From assembly GCF_001592735.1 (NCBI RefSeq), contig NZ_LUKE01000001.1, forward strand, positions 1,709,018-1,773,017: a stretch of DNA of 64,000 nucleotides. Reading direction: 5' to 3'. Positions 17,175 to 27,600 of the stretch are shown piece after piece (position 1 is the first letter of the stretch; every line of letters starts with the position of its first letter). The notes beneath the pieces are model-generated. The model saw only the letters and a list, made by a program, of their open reading frames with translations. It was not told where the DNA came from and searched no databases. Origin of the DNA: Bdellovibrio bacteriovorus (GTDB taxonomy: Bacteria > Bdellovibrionota > Bdellovibrionia > Bdellovibrionales > Bdellovibrionaceae). Position numbers and translations under genes: made by a program.

Positions 17175-17672
17175 ATGAAGGATAAAAGAATCAATACGAA
17201 GGATCTAATTAGCAAAATCGAAAAGATGACCAAGGCACGTATTGCCGGTCAGGAAGTCGTTCCGTTGGACTCTTTTCGTGAAGCAAAAAAGAAGTTAGAT
17301 CCCAAGGTGATTCTGGTCATCGAAGACGACGAAACCATGCGTCTGGCCCTGAAGAGAATCTTAGAGTCTGAAGGTTACGTCACTAAGCTTGCGGCAGATG
17401 GTACGGAGCTTTCCACCGCCCTTGATGAACACACCGTTGATTTGATTTTGATGGATGTGGGTCTGCCGTGGGTGAACGGTTTTGAACTTGCGCAACTTCT
17501 TAAAGAACACAAAGATCTAAAAAAAATTCCGCTCGTTTTTGTTTCGGGAAAAGCTTCGGATGATGACATGAAGAAAGCTTTTGAGATCGGGGCAGATGAT
17601 TACATCAAAAAGCCTTTCGACGTTGATAAGCTTAAAAAAACTGTCGATACGCTTTTAAAGCTGAACCGATAA
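17175..17672 (+). CDS. Single-domain response regulator with N-terminal extension
   Basis: A 165-residue protein. Residues 1-45 are a charged extension (many Lys and Arg) without a recognised fold. The receiver follows: acidic pair in VIEDDETMRL, phospho-acceptor Asp in LILMDVGLPWVNG (about residue 94), Ser/Thr in FVSGKA and Lys in YIKKPFD. There is no output domain, so it probably acts by protein-protein contact. It lies 34 bases after trxB. The kinase partner is not apparent. Confidence 0.92.
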   Translation: MKDKRINTKDLISKIEKMTKARIAGQEVVPLDSFREAKKKLDPKVILVIEDDETMRLALKRILESEGYVTKLAADGTELSTALDEHTVDLILMDVGLPWVNGFELAQLLKEHKDLKKIPLVFVSGKASDDDMKKAFEIGADDYIKKPFDVDKLKKTVDTLLKLNR

Positions 17673-17680
17673 CCGCCTTA

Positions 17681-17710
17681 GGTCCTGTTTCAGTTTGAGA
17701 AACCTGGACC
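17681..17710 (+). terminator. Hairpin after the response regulator gene
   Basis: GGTCC (17681-17685) pairs with GGACC (17706-17710), and inside it GTTTC (17687-17691) pairs with GAAAC (17699-17703). It begins nine bases after the stop codon. There is no strong T-run, so termination may be weak or Rho-assisted. Confidence 0.4.
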
Positions 17711-17785
17711 CTTCCATAGTTTGACAATAATTCTCTTAGAAAATCAGAGATGTCTGAGAGTTTATTAGCTAAAATGAAAGACTGA

Positions 17786-18532
17786 ATGTCACGTCGTGGA
17801 ATGATAGTCACAATCTTAGTTATTGGGGCGGCTTTAGCCGTTTTCTTTTTGCGCTCTAACAAAGAGGCGGCGGATATCTTATCTCCGGCAGCTGAAGTTT
17901 CCTCGCCGTCTGAAGAGACAACTCAAAATGCAGTCGCAAAATCTGCGCAGAACCCTCGTGATTCTATTTCTTCATCGACTTTTGAAACGACATCTTCATC
18001 TTCAAATCCCGCAGGTCCTCCTCCGAGGGGAGCAAGGTCTGCAGATCGACCCTTAGGTGGTAAAAAATCTTACAACACCCAAGGGGCAAAGCTCGTTGAG
18101 GATCCAGCTTTTGCGGGAACAGCGTGGAAAATATGGAGTGGCGTTTCAGCCTATCCCAAAACTCAAGGCGAACCTTCGGGAAATCGCTTGGGTGAAGTGA
18201 ATGGATATTTCTTAGTGACCGAAGGGCAGGTCAATTCTGCGGAAAATTTTGATCCTGCAAAACCTTTGGTGGTTTTAAGAACGGATTTAAATACGGCGGG
18301 CGTTGTCACCGGTATGTTTGCGGTGGTTTTAGAAGAAGGGGCTTCGGCAGATTTTCTTTCTCAGTCATCACAGTTAAAACTTGTGAGCTCGTTTCCGAAT
18401 ATTCAAACTTACTATGTCACTTCCAGTGAAGTGCCTTTTAGTTTAAAGGGCCTGCAAGAGGCTTTACGTGAAGCACCTGAAGTTAAAGAAGTGAAAATGG
18501 AGATCTTAGATCGTCAGTATGAAAAATTTTAA
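17786..18532 (+). CDS. Membrane-anchored protein, possible separate pro-domain of the next-door protease
   Basis: A 248-residue protein with one N-terminal helix (about residues 6-23), a Ser/Thr/Pro-rich linker (about 28-85) and a C-terminal globular part (about 100-248). The tail, with FPNIQTYYVTSSEVPFSLKG and EALREAPEVKEVKMEILD, resembles the end of subtilase pro-domains, where a strand-helix-strand unit ends just before the mature protease. The gene overlaps the start of the S8 protease gene by 14 bases, so both proteins are made together. I infer an inhibitor or folding chaperone for that protease; no family is recognised with certainty. Confidence 0.55.
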   Translation: MSRRGMIVTILVIGAALAVFFLRSNKEAADILSPAAEVSSPSEETTQNAVAKSAQNPRDSISSSTFETTSSSSNPAGPPPRGARSADRPLGGKKSYNTQGAKLVEDPAFAGTAWKIWSGVSAYPKTQGEPSGNRLGEVNGYFLVTEGQVNSAENFDPAKPLVVLRTDLNTAGVVTGMFAVVLEEGASADFLSQSSQLKLVSSFPNIQTYYVTSSEVPFSLKGLQEALREAPEVKEVKMEILDRQYEKF

Positions 18533-20213
18533 TCGTCGGAAATTTTTCATTTTTACCTTTTTAATTGGAACTTGTATTCCGATGTCGGTGCTATTTACAA
18601 ACTGCTCTCAAGGCGCATTCGAGGCGGCGGTGGCGTTAGGCGATCCTTTGTTGGAACATGCTTGGCACATCAAGAATACCGGTCAGAAGGCTTTTGCCAC
18701 CAATGGCGGCACGGCGGGCGTAGATTTAAATATTGCTAAGACCTGGGGTGCTGGTATTACTGGACGTGGCGTGAAAGTTTTAATTTCAGATGATGGCGTC
18801 GAAGATTCTCATCAGGATCTGACGGGCAATTATCTGTATGGTACGGTTTCGCGCGATTATTCAAAAGCGTATCCTTATTTGTATAACACTTCAGAACCGA
18901 AAACTGCGGACGACAATCACGGTACAGCTGTCGCGGGCCTTGTGGCGGCGGTCGCCGATAACGGGTTTGGCAGTAAGGGGGTTGCTTATGGCGCCTCGAT
19001 TGTTTCGGCGAATTTTTTGTCTGACGGGGTGACGGCCACCGAAACAACGCTTTTAGATCAAGCCAGTGGCAATATCGATGTTTTTAATATGAGCTGGGGG
19101 TCAAAACAAAACACCGTCAGTGTTCCTTTGGCCGTGTTTCAAAATCAATTGCGTTCGGGGGCTTTGACTTTACGCGGTGGTAAAGGTGCCATTTACGTTA
19201 AGGCGGCGGGAAATTTTTATTACGTCACCTGTGCGGGAACTTCGGTTGATTGCTTAGGAAATGCTAATTTTGATGGCGATAACTCAAGTCCATTCCTGAT
19301 TCTAGTCGGAGCTCTTAATGCCAAGGGCGAAGCGGCTTCTTATTCTTCTCCCGGATCAAACGTATGGATCTCTTCTTTTGGTGGAGAATTTGGTGATACG
19401 GATCCGGCGATGGTCACGACGGATCGATCCGGTTGTAATTATGGTTTTGCTCTTTCAAATTCTTCTGGGCCCAAATTTGAACGTGGGGCTAATGGAAATA
19501 TAGGCTGTAGTTACTCTGTCACATTCAATGGAACTTCATCGGCAGCACCGGTTCTTTCCGGGGTGGTGGCTTTACTATTGGAAGCCAATCCGAAACTGAC
19601 ATGGAGAGATGTAAAATATATTTTAGCTAAAACCGCGGTGCAAATTTCTCCAGATGCGACGGCGTTGTATACCCATCCTTTAGGAACGCCTATTCCTGTG
19701 GTCATTTATGAATACCCTTGGTTAACAAATAGTGCTGGTTTTAAGTTTCATAACTGGTTTGGTTTTGGCCGTGTTGATGTGGATGCGGCGGTGGCTTACG
19801 CCAAAAAATACACTTCGCCGTTTGGGACTTTTATCGAAACTGAATTTGATGACAACGTTCGTGCCGTGACTCGAGCTATTCCGGATAATTCCGGCCCCGG
19901 AGTGACCGACTCGATGACCGTGGCAAGTTCGGTGCGAATTGAATCGGTTCAACTTAGATTGACAGTATCCCATGCGGATATTTCTCAAATAGCGGTGGAG
20001 TTAACTTCTCCATCGGGGATGAAAAGTTATCTGGTGAATATGAATAACTCGCTCACAAACTTAGCAAATTACACAGACAACGTCTTTTTATCTAATGCCT
20101 TTTATCAAGAAAGCTCTGCGGGCGTTTGGACAATCAAGTTGATCGATGCCAAGGCGGGGACGACGGGGAACCTGGTGCGCTGGAGTCTTCGCTTCACAGG
20201 TTCCGCCAACTAG
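18519..20213 (+). CDS. Subtilisin-like (S8) lipoprotein protease with C-terminal P domain
   Basis: A 564-residue serine protease. The signal sequence ends in VLFTNCSQ, a lipobox-like site often seen in this lineage. Only about 20 residues separate it from DPLLEHAWHIKNTGQ, the start of the mature kexin/subtilase fold, so no pro-domain is present. The triad is visible: Asp in LISDDGVEDSH, His in DDNHGTAVAG and Ser in NGTSSAAPVLSG. From about residue 455 a proprotein-convertase P domain follows (IAVELTSPSGM, then WTIKLIDAKAG). It would act at the outer membrane or periplasm. The preceding overlapping gene may supply the missing pro-domain. Confidence 0.9.
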   Translation: MKNFNRRKFFIFTFLIGTCIPMSVLFTNCSQGAFEAAVALGDPLLEHAWHIKNTGQKAFATNGGTAGVDLNIAKTWGAGITGRGVKVLISDDGVEDSHQDLTGNYLYGTVSRDYSKAYPYLYNTSEPKTADDNHGTAVAGLVAAVADNGFGSKGVAYGASIVSANFLSDGVTATETTLLDQASGNIDVFNMSWGSKQNTVSVPLAVFQNQLRSGALTLRGGKGAIYVKAAGNFYYVTCAGTSVDCLGNANFDGDNSSPFLILVGALNAKGEAASYSSPGSNVWISSFGGEFGDTDPAMVTTDRSGCNYGFALSNSSGPKFERGANGNIGCSYSVTFNGTSSAAPVLSGVVALLLEANPKLTWRDVKYILAKTAVQISPDATALYTHPLGTPIPVVIYEYPWLTNSAGFKFHNWFGFGRVDVDAAVAYAKKYTSPFGTFIETEFDDNVRAVTRAIPDNSGPGVTDSMTVASSVRIESVQLRLTVSHADISQIAVELTSPSGMKSYLVNMNNSLTNLANYTDNVFLSNAFYQESSAGVWTIKLIDAKAGTTGNLVRWSLRFTGSAN

Positions 20214-21356
20214 TTATTCTTGGGCCGGCGTTTCGGTCACAGTTCCAACCACCATACTCGAGATGCATTTCGTATCGATGCCATAGTTATAAAATGGTAA
20301 AGATCCGGATTTGGTCAAAACTGTCGCGTTGTTGGTTCCGATCGCCGCCGCATTATAAGAAAACTTTTCGATCGCATAGTTTACAACTGTTGTCGCCGTT
20401 GAAATGGCGGTCGCCACATAAAGTGTGTTTGTCTCGGCATCTAAAGTCATCGCGGAAATTCCGTACAGCAAATAATTATAAGTGGTCGGATAATCGCTTA
20501 AGTCATAAATCTTTTGGGCGTTACTGATGACACCTGTTGATTCATCAAAGTTATAAGCATAAATGCTATTTACGTTTACGGTCGTTGCTGAACCCGCATA
20601 AGCGACGATTAATTTACTATTCGCTTTATCAAAGACCATCGCCACGGGATAAGTTGTGGTGATAGGGGCGGCCATCGCCGCGGCACAGCTTCCGTTAGCA
20701 CCCGCTGCTGGAACACTGATCAAGCGATTGTTCGGAGAAGCAGCTCCATTTGCCGTGATCACTCGGCCGGTCGCGGACACCACGACATCTGTTAAAAGAG
20801 CATTGGCCGTCCCACAGGTTGCACCCAAGGCATTATTCACAAAAGGAGTTCCGCTACGCACGCCCGAGGCGGTGACTTTTTCAATAAAGCCCGTGCGCAC
20901 TAAAAGGGCGCCACCATCAGAACTTTTTTGTATTGATTTTGGAGCGGTCGTGATGAAGGTGCTTAAGGCCGGGGTGGTACCAAAGCTATTTCGAGTGCCG
21001 CCTTTTTTAGGCAAGGTTTCTAAGCGAGCCGTTGTACCCACACGAACATAGACTAAAAGATTATCCTGGTCCCAATCAACAATCGATGACGGTGTATCAC
21101 CGGCGGAAGCCGGAGAGGCGGAGAAATCAGCAATGATGCGATCTCGAACTCCCGTTTCGGTATTGATCGTAAAGATCAAATTTGAAGAAGTGGTATTAGA
21201 AAAAGTGGTGATACCATTTCCTGAATAGCATTGTCCGCTGGCGACGTACAAAAATTTATGTGCGGTCAAGGCTGCATTATCTACCACCGGCTGCTGGCAA
21301 GAGACAGAGAACACCAAAATCGCACCACATAGAACAAAGCGCTTAGAGGCTTTCAT
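20214..21356 (-). CDS. Lipoprotein of repeat (beta-propeller-like) type, unknown function
   Basis: A 380-residue protein with a lipoprotein signal (LVFSVSCQQ, Cys near residue 20). The mature part is rich in Ala, Thr, Ser and Gly and shows repeated strand-like blocks such as LLVYVRVGTTARLETLPKKG and KLIVAYAGSATTVNVNSIYA, suggesting a beta-propeller or similar all-beta repeat. No catalytic motif is seen. It is tail-to-tail with the protease gene with no gap. A small hairpin (21369-21385) sits in its leader. Function unknown. Confidence 0.75.
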   Translation of the reverse strand: MKASKRFVLCGAILVFSVSCQQPVVDNAALTAHKFLYVASGQCYSGNGITTFSNTTSSNLIFTINTETGVRDRIIADFSASPASAGDTPSSIVDWDQDNLLVYVRVGTTARLETLPKKGGTRNSFGTTPALSTFITTAPKSIQKSSDGGALLVRTGFIEKVTASGVRSGTPFVNNALGATCGTANALLTDVVVSATGRVITANGAASPNNRLISVPAAGANGSCAAAMAAPITTTYPVAMVFDKANSKLIVAYAGSATTVNVNSIYAYNFDESTGVISNAQKIYDLSDYPTTYNYLLYGISAMTLDAETNTLYVATAISTATTVVNYAIEKFSYNAAAIGTNNATVLTKSGSLPFYNYGIDTKCISSMVVGTVTETPAQE

Positions 21357-21457
21357 TCTAACTCCTTATCTTAGCTCTGCTAAGAATATCGGTATGAGAC
21401 TGAGGGCTCTTGACAGCTTCTCAACAAATCTAGACTAATTGTGAGAGTCTTTTAATA

Positions 21458-22378
21458 TTAGCCGGCGGATTTTCGTAATTGAGCTTGGTAGGCAACGTAA
21501 GCCTTTAACAATGCATCCAAACGCAATGTCATAGCGACATCTTGTTCGATGAACATCAAGCGACGAGCATCGATCAGATCGCCGACAATCTTTGCGCGGA
21601 ATAACAACCGGGCTTTTGTCGGGTCAGGTTCAAAGGGATTGGTGATGATGAGATCAAAGGGCTTATTTAAAAAGTCTTTTGGGATTTCATCTTCAAGCAT
21701 AGTTCCGCTTAAAGAAATATTGCGTGAATAAGTTCTGAAAGAGCGAACTTTCGAAACCAACACGACTTCAATCTTAAAATTATGGCGAGGATCTTTGCGG
21801 CGATCGGATTCTTTGACGGCCGTTGCGGGCTCTTTAGAATCTTTAGCCTTTGTTGCGATTTTTGCGTTGGTGACACTATGTCCTGAAACTTTCTTTTTCG
21901 TAGTTTCAGACTTCGCCATCTTTTGGGCGATTTTTTTTAGATCTAATTGGTCACCATTAAAATCTTGGCGCCAGTATTCATCTACCGATTCATCTTTGAT
22001 GGGCTCTTCACCAACGACGACTTGGGTATAAACGTTATCAGCGTGATTTGTTGCCGGCGCATTTTGTGTGACGGTGATGGTTTGCGTATCAGGTTTTTCA
22101 GGCGCTTCCATGGGTTTTGGAGGTTGAATGATGGCGAAATATTTTTGATCTGAGTCTAAAAACTCGTGAACGCAGATCCATTCATCCCAGCCAGGTGTCC
22201 AAATAAAAAAGCGATGAGGATTTTTAGAAGCCACTGAAAGCAGGGTCACTTGAGCTTGAACCACAGACATAGGTTTTGTCTGTGTCTTTGATTCAGCGTC
22301 GTAAATGATCCACACCTTACCTTGAGTCTTCAAAGTTCCCCCTAAAACTGATTCTTTTTTATCGGGAGAACCTACCAT
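21458..22378 (-). CDS. PilZ-domain protein with N-terminal GYF_2-like domain
   Basis: A 306-residue protein. The N-terminal 75 residues (GKVWIIYDAESKTQTKPMSV, then GWDEWICVHEF) look like a GYF_2 domain. A charged linker follows (about 80-195). The C-terminal part has the PilZ cyclic-di-GMP motifs RKDPR (RxxxR) and NISLSGTML (the N/DxSxxG type). It is thus a likely c-di-GMP effector. A TTG start near 22333, after GGGGGA, is an alternative to the ATG at 22378. It lies downstream of the gph-like gene in the same direction. Confidence 0.85.
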   Translation of the reverse strand: MVGSPDKKESVLGGTLKTQGKVWIIYDAESKTQTKPMSVVQAQVTLLSVASKNPHRFFIWTPGWDEWICVHEFLDSDQKYFAIIQPPKPMEAPEKPDTQTITVTQNAPATNHADNVYTQVVVGEEPIKDESVDEYWRQDFNGDQLDLKKIAQKMAKSETTKKKVSGHSVTNAKIATKAKDSKEPATAVKESDRRKDPRHNFKIEVVLVSKVRSFRTYSRNISLSGTMLEDEIPKDFLNKPFDLIITNPFEPDPTKARLLFRAKIVGDLIDARRLMFIEQDVAMTLRLDALLKAYVAYQAQLRKSAG

Positions 22379-22397
22379 TGGCTTTATGGATAAAGGT

Positions 22398-23069
22398 CTA
22401 GGTACGCGGGGTTTTTTGCGATTGTTCCCTCAAGATAAGAGGTAAATCGTCATAGTGTCTCAATATCGCTACAGGATCGTGCTCATTTAATAAACTCGTT
22501 GCGGTGTAGCCAAAACCAATGGCGATGGATCGAACTCCGGCTCGCAAAGCGGAAAGAACATCGGGAATTCCGTCGCCGATCATAAAGGTTTCTTGTTCTG
22601 TTTTTTTGGCAAGCTTCATCATGGTTTGCAAAGGCAGGGGATGGGGCTTTCTCTCTTTTAAGGTGTCGGCCCCAAAGACTTCCACCCACGGATATTTATC
22701 CAACCCCAGATGTTTCAAAATTGCTTTTGCGGGCAGTTCATTTTTATTGGTCACGATGCCCATGGGGCCCTCGTAAGTGGCCAGAAAATTTTCGACACCC
22801 GGAAAGATATTCGTGCGATTCAGCATTTCTTCTTCATAAATTCTTAGAAATTCCATTTCTAATTCGATGATCGCGGCGGGGGATAGGTTGTCGGCCATAA
22901 AGATATCAGCGATTAGTTTTTTTAACCCTTCACCGATATGGGCGATAATCACGTCGTCTTTAAGGCGTTGTTTTCCGTGATTCACCAAAGTGCGGTTCAC
23001 CGCCACGACAATATCTGGAGCCGAATCAATCAAGGTGCCATCAAGGTCAAAAATCAAAAGTGGATTCAT
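22398..23069 (-). CDS. gph: HAD-family phosphatase, phosphoglycolate phosphatase-like
   Basis: ATG at 23069 is preferred because it places the HAD motif I, FDLDGTLIDSAPD, right at the N-terminus; the frame extends upstream to 23159 without homology. The 223-residue protein has motif II as GIVTNK, a Lys in KPHPLPLQTMM and motif III as MIGDGIPDVLSALRAG. It resembles Gph/PGP phosphatases that remove 2-phosphoglycolate, but HAD substrates are hard to call. One oddity: motif III reads GDGIPD rather than the usual GDxxxD. It is divergent from the O-methyltransferase. Confidence 0.85.
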   Translation of the reverse strand: MNPLLIFDLDGTLIDSAPDIVVAVNRTLVNHGKQRLKDDVIIAHIGEGLKKLIADIFMADNLSPAAIIELEMEFLRIYEEEMLNRTNIFPGVENFLATYEGPMGIVTNKNELPAKAILKHLGLDKYPWVEVFGADTLKERKPHPLPLQTMMKLAKKTEQETFMIGDGIPDVLSALRAGVRSIAIGFGYTATSLLNEHDPVAILRHYDDLPLILREQSQKTPRT

Positions 23070-23132
23070 GGCACTATCTTGCCGCTTCCCATAGACGTCG
23101 ACAACGCCAAAACTGTGTGGCAAAGTGAGTCT

Positions 23133-23792
23133 ATGCGTGAAATAGATCAAACCGCCCAAGATTCGTATATTGCTCAGCTTCTAAAAGAAGAAAACAGCCT
23201 CAAAAAGCAGTCCCGTCAGGCCTCTGAAGATCTGGGACTTGCGCGCATCAGTATTTCGCCGGCCGAAGCGACGTTGGTGAAAACTCTTTTAAAAGTTCAT
23301 GGCGCTAAAAAATTTGTCGAGATCGGCACGTTGACGGGGTTATCGGCGCAATATTTTTTTGAGGCTTTACCCGAAGGCGGGGAGCTTTGGACTTTAGAAA
23401 AAGATCCAAAGCACGCGGAAAAAGCGCACAGCGTGTTCAGTCAGTTGGATCAAAGTAAAAAGAAAGTCCACTTGGTTATCGGGGACGCGCGCGAAGAATT
23501 GCCAAAGCTTGAGGCTCAAGGCCCTTTTGATGGGGTTTTTATCGACGGCAATAAAGCGGCTTATTTGGATTATCTTTTGTGGGCAGAAAAAAATCTTCGC
23601 CGGGGCGGACTTATTTTAGCCGATAATATTTTCTTAAGTGGAGCGGTGTGGGGTGGAACGACCACTCAACGTTTTTCGGAAAAGCAGATTTCGATTATGC
23701 AGGAATTCAATCGTCGCTTGGCCGATCCAAATCTTTACGAAGGAGCCGTGGTGCCGACGTTTGAAGGACTTTATATCGCCATCAAAAAGTAA
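23133..23792 (+). CDS. SAM-dependent O-methyltransferase (caffeoyl-CoA type)
   Basis: ATG at 23133 gives 219 residues, the usual length for the class I cation-dependent O-methyltransferase family (MdmC/COMT). The SAM motif is VEIGTLTGLSAQYF followed by LEKDPKHAEKA. The metal-binding region is FDGVFIDGNKAAYLDYL, then RRGGLILADNIF. The end GLYIAIKK is typical. The substrate is unknown; catechol-like small molecules are common. The longer frame back to 22938 overlaps the gph gene and is not favoured. Confidence 0.9.
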   Translation: MREIDQTAQDSYIAQLLKEENSLKKQSRQASEDLGLARISISPAEATLVKTLLKVHGAKKFVEIGTLTGLSAQYFFEALPEGGELWTLEKDPKHAEKAHSVFSQLDQSKKKVHLVIGDAREELPKLEAQGPFDGVFIDGNKAAYLDYLLWAEKNLRRGGLILADNIFLSGAVWGGTTTQRFSEKQISIMQEFNRRLADPNLYEGAVVPTFEGLYIAIKK

Positions 23793-24587
23793 TCACGCCT
23801 CGTAAGCTTCGACTTTCATTTCAATTGAATACTTATTAGAGGCCTCTTTTAAAGGGGCTAAAAGCCACATCCACTCTTTTACTTTTTTAAAACCCGCAAA
23901 AGAAACGGGGTAGAATCCTTCATAGATGATTTCCCCTTGGGGGTCTTTGTAAATCACTTTGCGATCGCAATAAATCAGCTTTTTGCCTTCGCAGTTTTTA
24001 AGATTTTTTAAATGCATTTCTGTGACGACCGTCGAAATTTCATCTTTTTCAGACAGCTCTAAGTTCTTTTTTATTTTCTTTTCCACGGCTGACATCGGCA
24101 GCAAAGCCAGCTGTGAAAGAATATTACTAGAAACAATGAGGTCGGCTTTAAAGTAGAAAAGTTCTTTATCAGAAATTTTCTTTAAATAAGCTCGTAATTC
24201 ATCTAAGTTTTTTAAGTTCTCAAGATTTTCCAGGATCATGGAAAGATCTTGAGTGACGAGCTTCAACCGAGGGTTTCTTTTTGCGAGCCAGTGGTGGCGC
24301 CAGGGGTGGATCACGTCCACCAAGGTGATCTGTTCAAAGTTTTCCACTAAAAGGTGCAAGGGGATTTCATGTAAATGGGCACTGCCTAAAATCACTACTG
24401 ATTTTTTTTGCGGCAGATCTTGCAGGCTTTCTAAGAAAACATCCTGACAATTTTTTAGGTGCGGAAGCCAGTGTTTTTTAACGCGTTCAAAGCGTGCTTG
24501 CAGTCCGATGGATTCATATAAAAAGCCATATTTTTTAGCTAAAGGTGTTTTGGGAGTAATAAGATACAGAATGGCTTCGCGAATCAT
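23793..24587 (-). CDS. Conserved hypothetical protein, Rossmann-like
   Basis: A 264-residue protein without signal peptide. The middle shows KKSVVILGSAHLHEIPL followed by QITLVDVIHPWRHHWLAK, reminiscent of motif I and the acidic strand-2 end of SAM methyltransferases, and a later segment ADLIVSSNILSQLALLP at the motif IV position. This suggests a methyltransferase-like fold, but the glycine motif is poor (GSAHLHE). It is tail-to-tail with the O-methyltransferase with no gap. Function unknown. Confidence 0.65.
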   Translation of the reverse strand: MIREAILYLITPKTPLAKKYGFLYESIGLQARFERVKKHWLPHLKNCQDVFLESLQDLPQKKSVVILGSAHLHEIPLHLLVENFEQITLVDVIHPWRHHWLAKRNPRLKLVTQDLSMILENLENLKNLDELRAYLKKISDKELFYFKADLIVSSNILSQLALLPMSAVEKKIKKNLELSEKDEISTVVTEMHLKNLKNCEGKKLIYCDRKVIYKDPQGEIIYEGFYPVSFAGFKKVKEWMWLLAPLKEASNKYSIEMKVEAYEA

Positions 24588-24614
24588 GCAAAAACCTTAT
24601 CATTGGCTTTAGAT

Positions 24615-27600
24615 CTATTGCAAAGGCAAAACCCTTTGCGCACGTACGTTGATCTGGCCGCCGACCTTTTCGACTTGGCCCTGGATTTCTAATAAAGATC
24701 GCTCATAAATAGTCACCCGGTCTTTTTCGTAAACATCGGGGTGAATGACGATATTCATAATACCGAATTCATCTTCTAAGCTGATAAAGCACATGCCTTT
24801 GGCCGTCGGAGGGCGTTGAGTGATCGCGACAAGACCAGCTAAGCGCACCTTAGATTTGTGTTTGAGAGTTTTTAAATCGGTTGAGCAATAGTAAGGGACA
24901 AATCTTTGCGGAATCAGCTCGCGATTTTTTACGTGTAAATAAGACCGTAAAACTGAAATAGGATGTGAATCCACGGAATAACCTTTGCTGTCATATTCGC
25001 GACGCAGGCGATCCCAGTTGGACTCAAAAGGCAAATCCTCTGGCTCTTCGTTGTCGTCTTTGGCAAATTGTTCTTTGGGCATGCCCCATAAGAAACTTTT
25101 TTGATCTAGGCTTAAAGATTCTAAATGCCAGATCAGTTCGCGGGCATTGGTGTTAAAACATTCAAAAGCGCCGGCGGCGGCCAGTTTGACTAAAGCACTT
25201 CGTGGCAGAGAGGTGCGCTGAATAAAATCAGTAAGGCTTTGAAAAGGACCGTCTTTTTTTCGCGCGCTTTCAATTCGCATCATGAGTTCTTCGGGTAAAC
25301 CATAGAGCGAACGAAGCCCTACGCGCAGGGCTCTGAGTCCTTCTTTAGTGCCGCCCGGAATATCTTCTAGTGTGTAATCATAATGCGAACTTTGCACGCA
25401 CAAAGGGTGGACTTTTACGTGGTGGCGTTGAGCTTCCGCCACAATTGTGCGAGGAGCATAAAAACCCATGGGTTGGCTATTGAGCAGACTTGCGGCGAAA
25501 ACATCGGGATGATGTTTTTTAATCCAGCAGCTGGCGTATGTAAGTAAAGCAAAGCTTGCCGCGTGACTTTCAGGAAAGCCATAGTTAGCAAAGCCTTCGA
25601 TGGTTTTATAGATTTGTTCACCATATTCTAAAGAAATTCCGTTTTGTAAAAATCCATCCAAGATTCTTTGCTTAATACTGTCCATGGTGGATTGTTTGCG
25701 CCAAGCTGAGGACATAATTCGGCGCAGTTGATCTGATTCACCCGGAGAAAAATTTGCGGCCGCAATGACAATCTTCATAACTTGCTCTTGGAAAATGGGC
25801 ACGCCATGAGTTTTTTCTAAGATAGGCCTTAGAATCTCACTGGGATAAGTAACCTTTTCTAAACCTTGGCGTCGTCGTAAATACGGATGCACCATGCCCC
25901 CCTGCAGGGGGCCGGGGCGCACAATGGCGACTTCAATAACCAGATCATAAAAACAGCGGGGGCGCATGCGGGGCAAGGTGCTCATCTGCGCGCGTGATTC
26001 AATTTGAAAAACCCCGACGGTGTCGGCTTCACAAATCATGTCATAAGTCGGTTTGTCATCATGAGGCAGGCTTGCTAATGTAAAATGCAACCCTTTATGA
26101 TCCCGCAAAAGCTCAAAACATTTTCTTAAGCACGTCAGCATACCTAAGCTTAAAACGTCAATTTTCATGAGTTTTAGAACGGCGACATCATCTTTATTCC
26201 ATTGAATAACATAGCGGCCATTCATGGTGGCCTTTTCTACGGGTACCATTTCGGTGATAGGGTCTTGAGTGATTAAAAATCCCCCCGTATGAATGCTTAA
26301 GTGACGTGGAAAGCCACGCAATTGTTTGGCAAGATGCAAAAACATTTTCCATTGGGGTAAAGGCAGCCCAAATCTTTCTGCCGCTTCAGGCTCCATCAAG
26401 CGACTAAAGCCATCGCGACCCATAAACTTGATCATTGAGTTGATAGTGGCTAAAGGGATTCCAAAAACCTTGGCAGTTTCACGGATGGCCATACGCGAAC
26501 GGTACCGGATGACCGTGCACACCATGGCGGCATGGCGCTCGTTGTATTTTTCGTAAATATACTGAATCACTTCCTCGCGACGACTGTGTTCAAAGTCGAT
26601 ATCAATATCCGGTGGTTCTTGCCGTTCGCGTGAAATAAATCTTTCAAATAAAAGATTAAATTCAATCGGATTTATTGAGGTTAAGCCAATGCAATAACAA
26701 ACAACCGAATTGGCAGCCGATCCGCGACCTTGATGAAGAATGCCTTTGCTGTCGGCGAAGTCGCAGATTTCTTTTAACGTCAGAAAGTAATCTTCGTATT
26801 CTAACTCTTTAATCAGGGCGAGTTCATGTTCGATTTTCGATAAGATTTCGTCAGTGATATTTTGAAATCTCTTTTTTGCTCCCTCTAAAGAAAGATGTCG
26901 TAAATATTCTGACGGCGTCATGCCCTCAGGAAGGTTAGAAGTAGGATAGCGATAACGGATTTCGTTCAAATTAAATTTCACACGTGCGGAGATATCCACC
27001 GTTTTTTCCACAAGGTCTAAGCGATCTTGCCAAAGAAATGCAATCTCTTCCAATGTTCTTAAAGAACGTTCGGCATTTTGGATCAATTTATTTTTGGCTT
27101 CTGACAAAGTTGTATGATGCAAAATGCAAGTCACCACATCAAATAAAGGTTTGCGGTCATGTGCATGCATGAACGGGCGTTGCGTGACGAACAGTTGGGC
27201 TTGAAATTTGTCTTCAAGATTAAAAGCCTGTAAGCAAAATTCATGTGATTCCCACGTGAGATCTCTCCACACGGGAAGATACAGTCGGTCCTCAAATATT
27301 TTTTTTAAACTTTCAAAGCGTTCGTCAGTCCATGGGGGCAAAGCGAAACATAAAAGGTCTTCGTTTAACTGGGCGACTTGATCCAAACTTAACTTAGAAA
27401 AACCTTTGGCTGCCTGCCGTTTGCCTAATGTCAGGATTTCGCAAAGGTTGGAATAGCCTTTCTTGGTTACGGGGACCAAAGTGATGTTGGTTTCATCCGT
27501 CAAGGTCAGTTCTGTTCCGATCAGATATTTAAAACCATCTTTGGCCTTGGGGGCGGCCTCAAAACTTGAAGGGGCGTGCACGGCTTGGTAACCACGAACA

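Noticed and set aside
17721-17760. TTGACA as a -35 for the 17786 gene
   Set aside because: No acceptable -10 at 16-18 bases; the box may be chance.
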